A DNA stretch of 64,000 nucleotides from Rhodocyclaceae bacterium (GTDB lineage Bacteria; Pseudomonadota; Gammaproteobacteria; Burkholderiales; Rhodocyclaceae): positions 1,736,001 to 1,800,000 of the forward strand of contig JADKDD010000001.1 in assembly GCA_016718525.1 (NCBI GenBank), read 5' to 3'. Below, piece by piece: positions 62,512 through 64,000 of this stretch; position 1 is the stretch's first letter; each line of letters starts with the position of its first letter. The notes under the pieces are model-generated. The model had not been told where the DNA came from. It worked only from the letters and a program-made list of their open reading frames with translations, and did not search any database. A program made the position numbers and the translations under genes.

Positions 62512-63389
62512 TGACTGAAGTCGTCGAACCGTTCAATCACAGCTGCCCCAACTGCGGACACGCAATTGATGATCCGCTGCCAAACTACTGCAGCCATTGC
62601 GGCCAGGAGACCACGCTCAAACCACCCACCGTGCTTGAGTTCGCGCAACAGTTTGGCGGCAGCATCATCGCCACCGAAGGAGCGCTATGGCGCACGATGA
62701 AGCTACTGCTGTTCCGGCCGGGGCAGCTCACTTTGGAATACTTGAACGGCCGCCGCCGGCGCTATGTGTTGCCGCTGCGCCTGTTCATCACGCTCAGCGT
62801 CGTCGCGCTTTTGCTGATGCGGATTCTGGCCAACCTGGGCGGACCAACACTGGCCGAAATCGAGGCCGGCATCATCGTCGACCGTCCCGAACAGAACGAA
62901 GGATCGATTGGCATCGGTAACAAGAGTATCGCCATAAAAAATAACAAGGTGACCTGCACCGGATTGCCGGAATCCTGGTGCGCGCGCATCAAGGAACGCT
63001 TTGTTCTCGAACCCGCGGCAATTGCCAAACGGCTTCAGGATGTACCAGGCAATGTTCTGAGTTATGCCGGAAGCGCGATGTTTTTACTGTTGCCGTTGTT
63101 CGCCGCCTTGCTCAAGATTGTCTACTTCAGTCGCCACATGCGCTGGACCGAGCACCTGATATTTGCCCTGCATTTGCATGCCTTCTGGTTTGCCATGCTG
63201 ATCATTCAAGTAACCGGCGTACCGGCCATCCTGGCAATCCCCATCTACTCGCTGATGGCCGCCCGTGCCGTTTATGGCGGCTCGCGCTGGGCGACATTCT
63301 GGCGCTGGACCGGGCTGGGTGTGGTCTACGGCGTGATCATGGGCCTCACATTGCTGGGTCTGATTTTGTGGGCGTTTATGTTTGCCTAG
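62511..63389 (+). CDS. DUF3667-type zinc-ribbon membrane protein
   Basis: 292 aa, GTG start. N-terminal zinc ribbon CPNCGHAIDDPLPNYCSHCG (CxxC twice), then LEFAQQFGGSIIATEGALWR and RPGQLTLEYLNGRRRRYVLP, which are the DUF3667 signature, then four or five membrane segments. Inner membrane. Function unknown; folA and this gene are coupled by overlap. Confidence 0.8.
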   Translation: MTEVVEPFNHSCPNCGHAIDDPLPNYCSHCGQETTLKPPTVLEFAQQFGGSIIATEGALWRTMKLLLFRPGQLTLEYLNGRRRRYVLPLRLFITLSVVALLLMRILANLGGPTLAEIEAGIIVDRPEQNEGSIGIGNKSIAIKNNKVTCTGLPESWCARIKERFVLEPAAIAKRLQDVPGNVLSYAGSAMFLLLPLFAALLKIVYFSRHMRWTEHLIFALHLHAFWFAMLIIQVTGVPAILAIPIYSLMAARAVYGGSRWATFWRWTGLGVVYGVIMGLTLLGLILWAFMFA

Positions 63390-63423
63390 CGCAATTACGC
63401 ACTCATCGGGCATTCACTGTTCC

Positions 63424-63446
63424 TTTATTGCAGCTAGTGCAATAAA
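63424..63446. promoter_or_regulatory. Perfect 9-bp inverted repeat upstream of acyl-CoA ligase
   Basis: TTTATTGCA and TGCAATAAA are separated by GCTAG, giving a symmetrical 23-bp site 50 nt before the ligase start. TetR-type fatty-acid repressors use such operators, so a fatty-acid-responsive site is a guess. It could also be a weak terminator of the DUF3667 gene. Confidence 0.4.
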
Positions 63447-63496
63447 TCCTGACAACGGTTAATCTAGTTGAAATTCTCACACCATGGAGTACAACG

Positions 63497-64000
63497 ATGA
63501 GTAATGTTTCCCCTGATACCCTTGCCCTGCAGCGCTTCTATCACTGGGAACAAACCGCACCACAACGCGTCTCGCTGACACAGCCCACTGGCGGCGGCGC
63601 CGCACGCGACTACACCTGGGCAGAAATCGGGGATCAGGTACGGCGCATGGCCGCACATATTCAAACCTTTGGTTTTGAGCCGGGGGCGCGAATCGCGCTG
63701 ATGTCGAAAAACTGCGCTCACTGGCTGATGTGCGACATGGCTATCTGGATGGCAGGTTATGTCTCGGTGCCGCTATATCCGACGCTCGCTGCCGGCACAG
63801 TCAGGCAGATTCTTGAACATAGTGAATCGCGATTGTTGTTCATCGGCAAGCTTGACGACTTTGACACGATGAAACATGGCATCCCCGCCGGCCTGCCATG
63901 CATTACTCTGCCACAGTCGCCCAAGACCGATTTCCCGACCTGGGACGAAATCATTGCCCGCACCCAACCACTGCAAGGTAATCCGGTGCGAAATGGCGAC
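63497..64000 (+). CDS. Acyl-CoA synthetase, AMP-binding (3' end cut by window)
   Basis: Open frame from ATG 63497 (GGAG 8 nt upstream) to the window end, 168 codons. Starts MSNVSPDTLALQRFYHWEQT, with YTWAEIGDQVRRMAAHIQTF, PGARIALMSKNCAHWLMCDM and YVSVPLYPTLAAGTVRQILE, the N-terminal adenylation-domain pattern of long-chain fatty-acid CoA ligases. Catalytic P-loop lies outside the window. Expected length about 550-600 aa. Confidence 0.9.
   Translation, partial: MSNVSPDTLALQRFYHWEQTAPQRVSLTQPTGGGAARDYTWAEIGDQVRRMAAHIQTFGFEPGARIALMSKNCAHWLMCDMAIWMAGYVSVPLYPTLAAGTVRQILEHSESRLLFIGKLDDFDTMKHGIPAGLPCITLPQSPKTDFPTWDEIIARTQPLQGNPVRNGD

Overview
The window (about 57% GC by eye) looks like the chromosome of a betaproteobacterium close to Burkholderiales. 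This rests on two tandem MQKK-type trimeric porins, the gene order miaB-phoH-ybeY-corC-lnt-glyQ-glyS-gmhB-plsC-M48-gloA, a homodimeric-type pyruvate dehydrogenase operon whose LpdA carries its own lipoyl domain, and ubiquinone genes. No rRNA, tRNA or CRISPR array was seen.

Layout. 1-6556 (minus): aceE-aceF-lpdA-rpiA, with rpiA cut by the window edge. 7008-9350: an accessory patch with a CadA/ZntA-like P-type ATPase broken by two single-base frameshifts and a HigA-like antitoxin remnant. 9548-15928 (minus): a heavy-metal RND efflux operon (CzcI-like, MFP, RND pump, DUF3240, TolC-like). 16064-18572 (minus): two porins, each followed by a good terminator. 18902-30105 (plus): the tRNA-modification, ribosome-maturation, lipoprotein, glycyl-tRNA synthetase and LPS/phospholipid block. 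30232-44028 (mostly plus): acyl-CoA ligase, AlgI/AlgJ-like O-acetylation pair, an exonuclease, a duplicated membrane protein, a DODA-type dioxygenase, and an operon of alkyl-DHAP-synthase-like oxidase, GlpD, FGGY kinase and phosphoribosyltransferase. 44030-44919: a Y1 (RAYT-like) transposase unit with 20-bp inverted ends. 45067-51419 (minus): an unusual cluster of broken genes (DUF4870-like, ubiD, glycine-zipper protein, metallo-hydrolase, ubiA). 51440-64000: GGDEF protein, ubiC, recG, ridA, mog, a PilZ-like protein, thyA, pgi, esterase, folA, DUF3667 protein and the start of an acyl-CoA ligase.

The most striking signal is not a gene. A dispersed repeat with core CAGTTGGTGCTG, usually followed within 1-4 nt by an ACACGCCGTCA-like tail, occurs at least eleven times on both strands, about once per 6 kb. 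It lies between genes and inside aceF, lpdA, lnt, glyS, recG and a metallo-hydrolase gene, read in three different ways as protein. A longer form contains a bulged hairpin whose stem shows compensatory changes between copies, and two of its three copies lie on either side of the Y1 transposase. It may be a RAYT-mobilised REP-like family or a new uptake-signal-like sequence.

A second theme is decay. ubiD carries a frameshift, an in-frame stop and a deletion of about 95 bp. ubiA, a metallo-hydrolase, a glycine-zipper protein, a DUF4870-like protein and the metal ATPase each carry one or two single-base indels, mostly in homopolymer runs. Some of these could be sequencing errors, but the ubiD deletion and stop are hard to explain that way.
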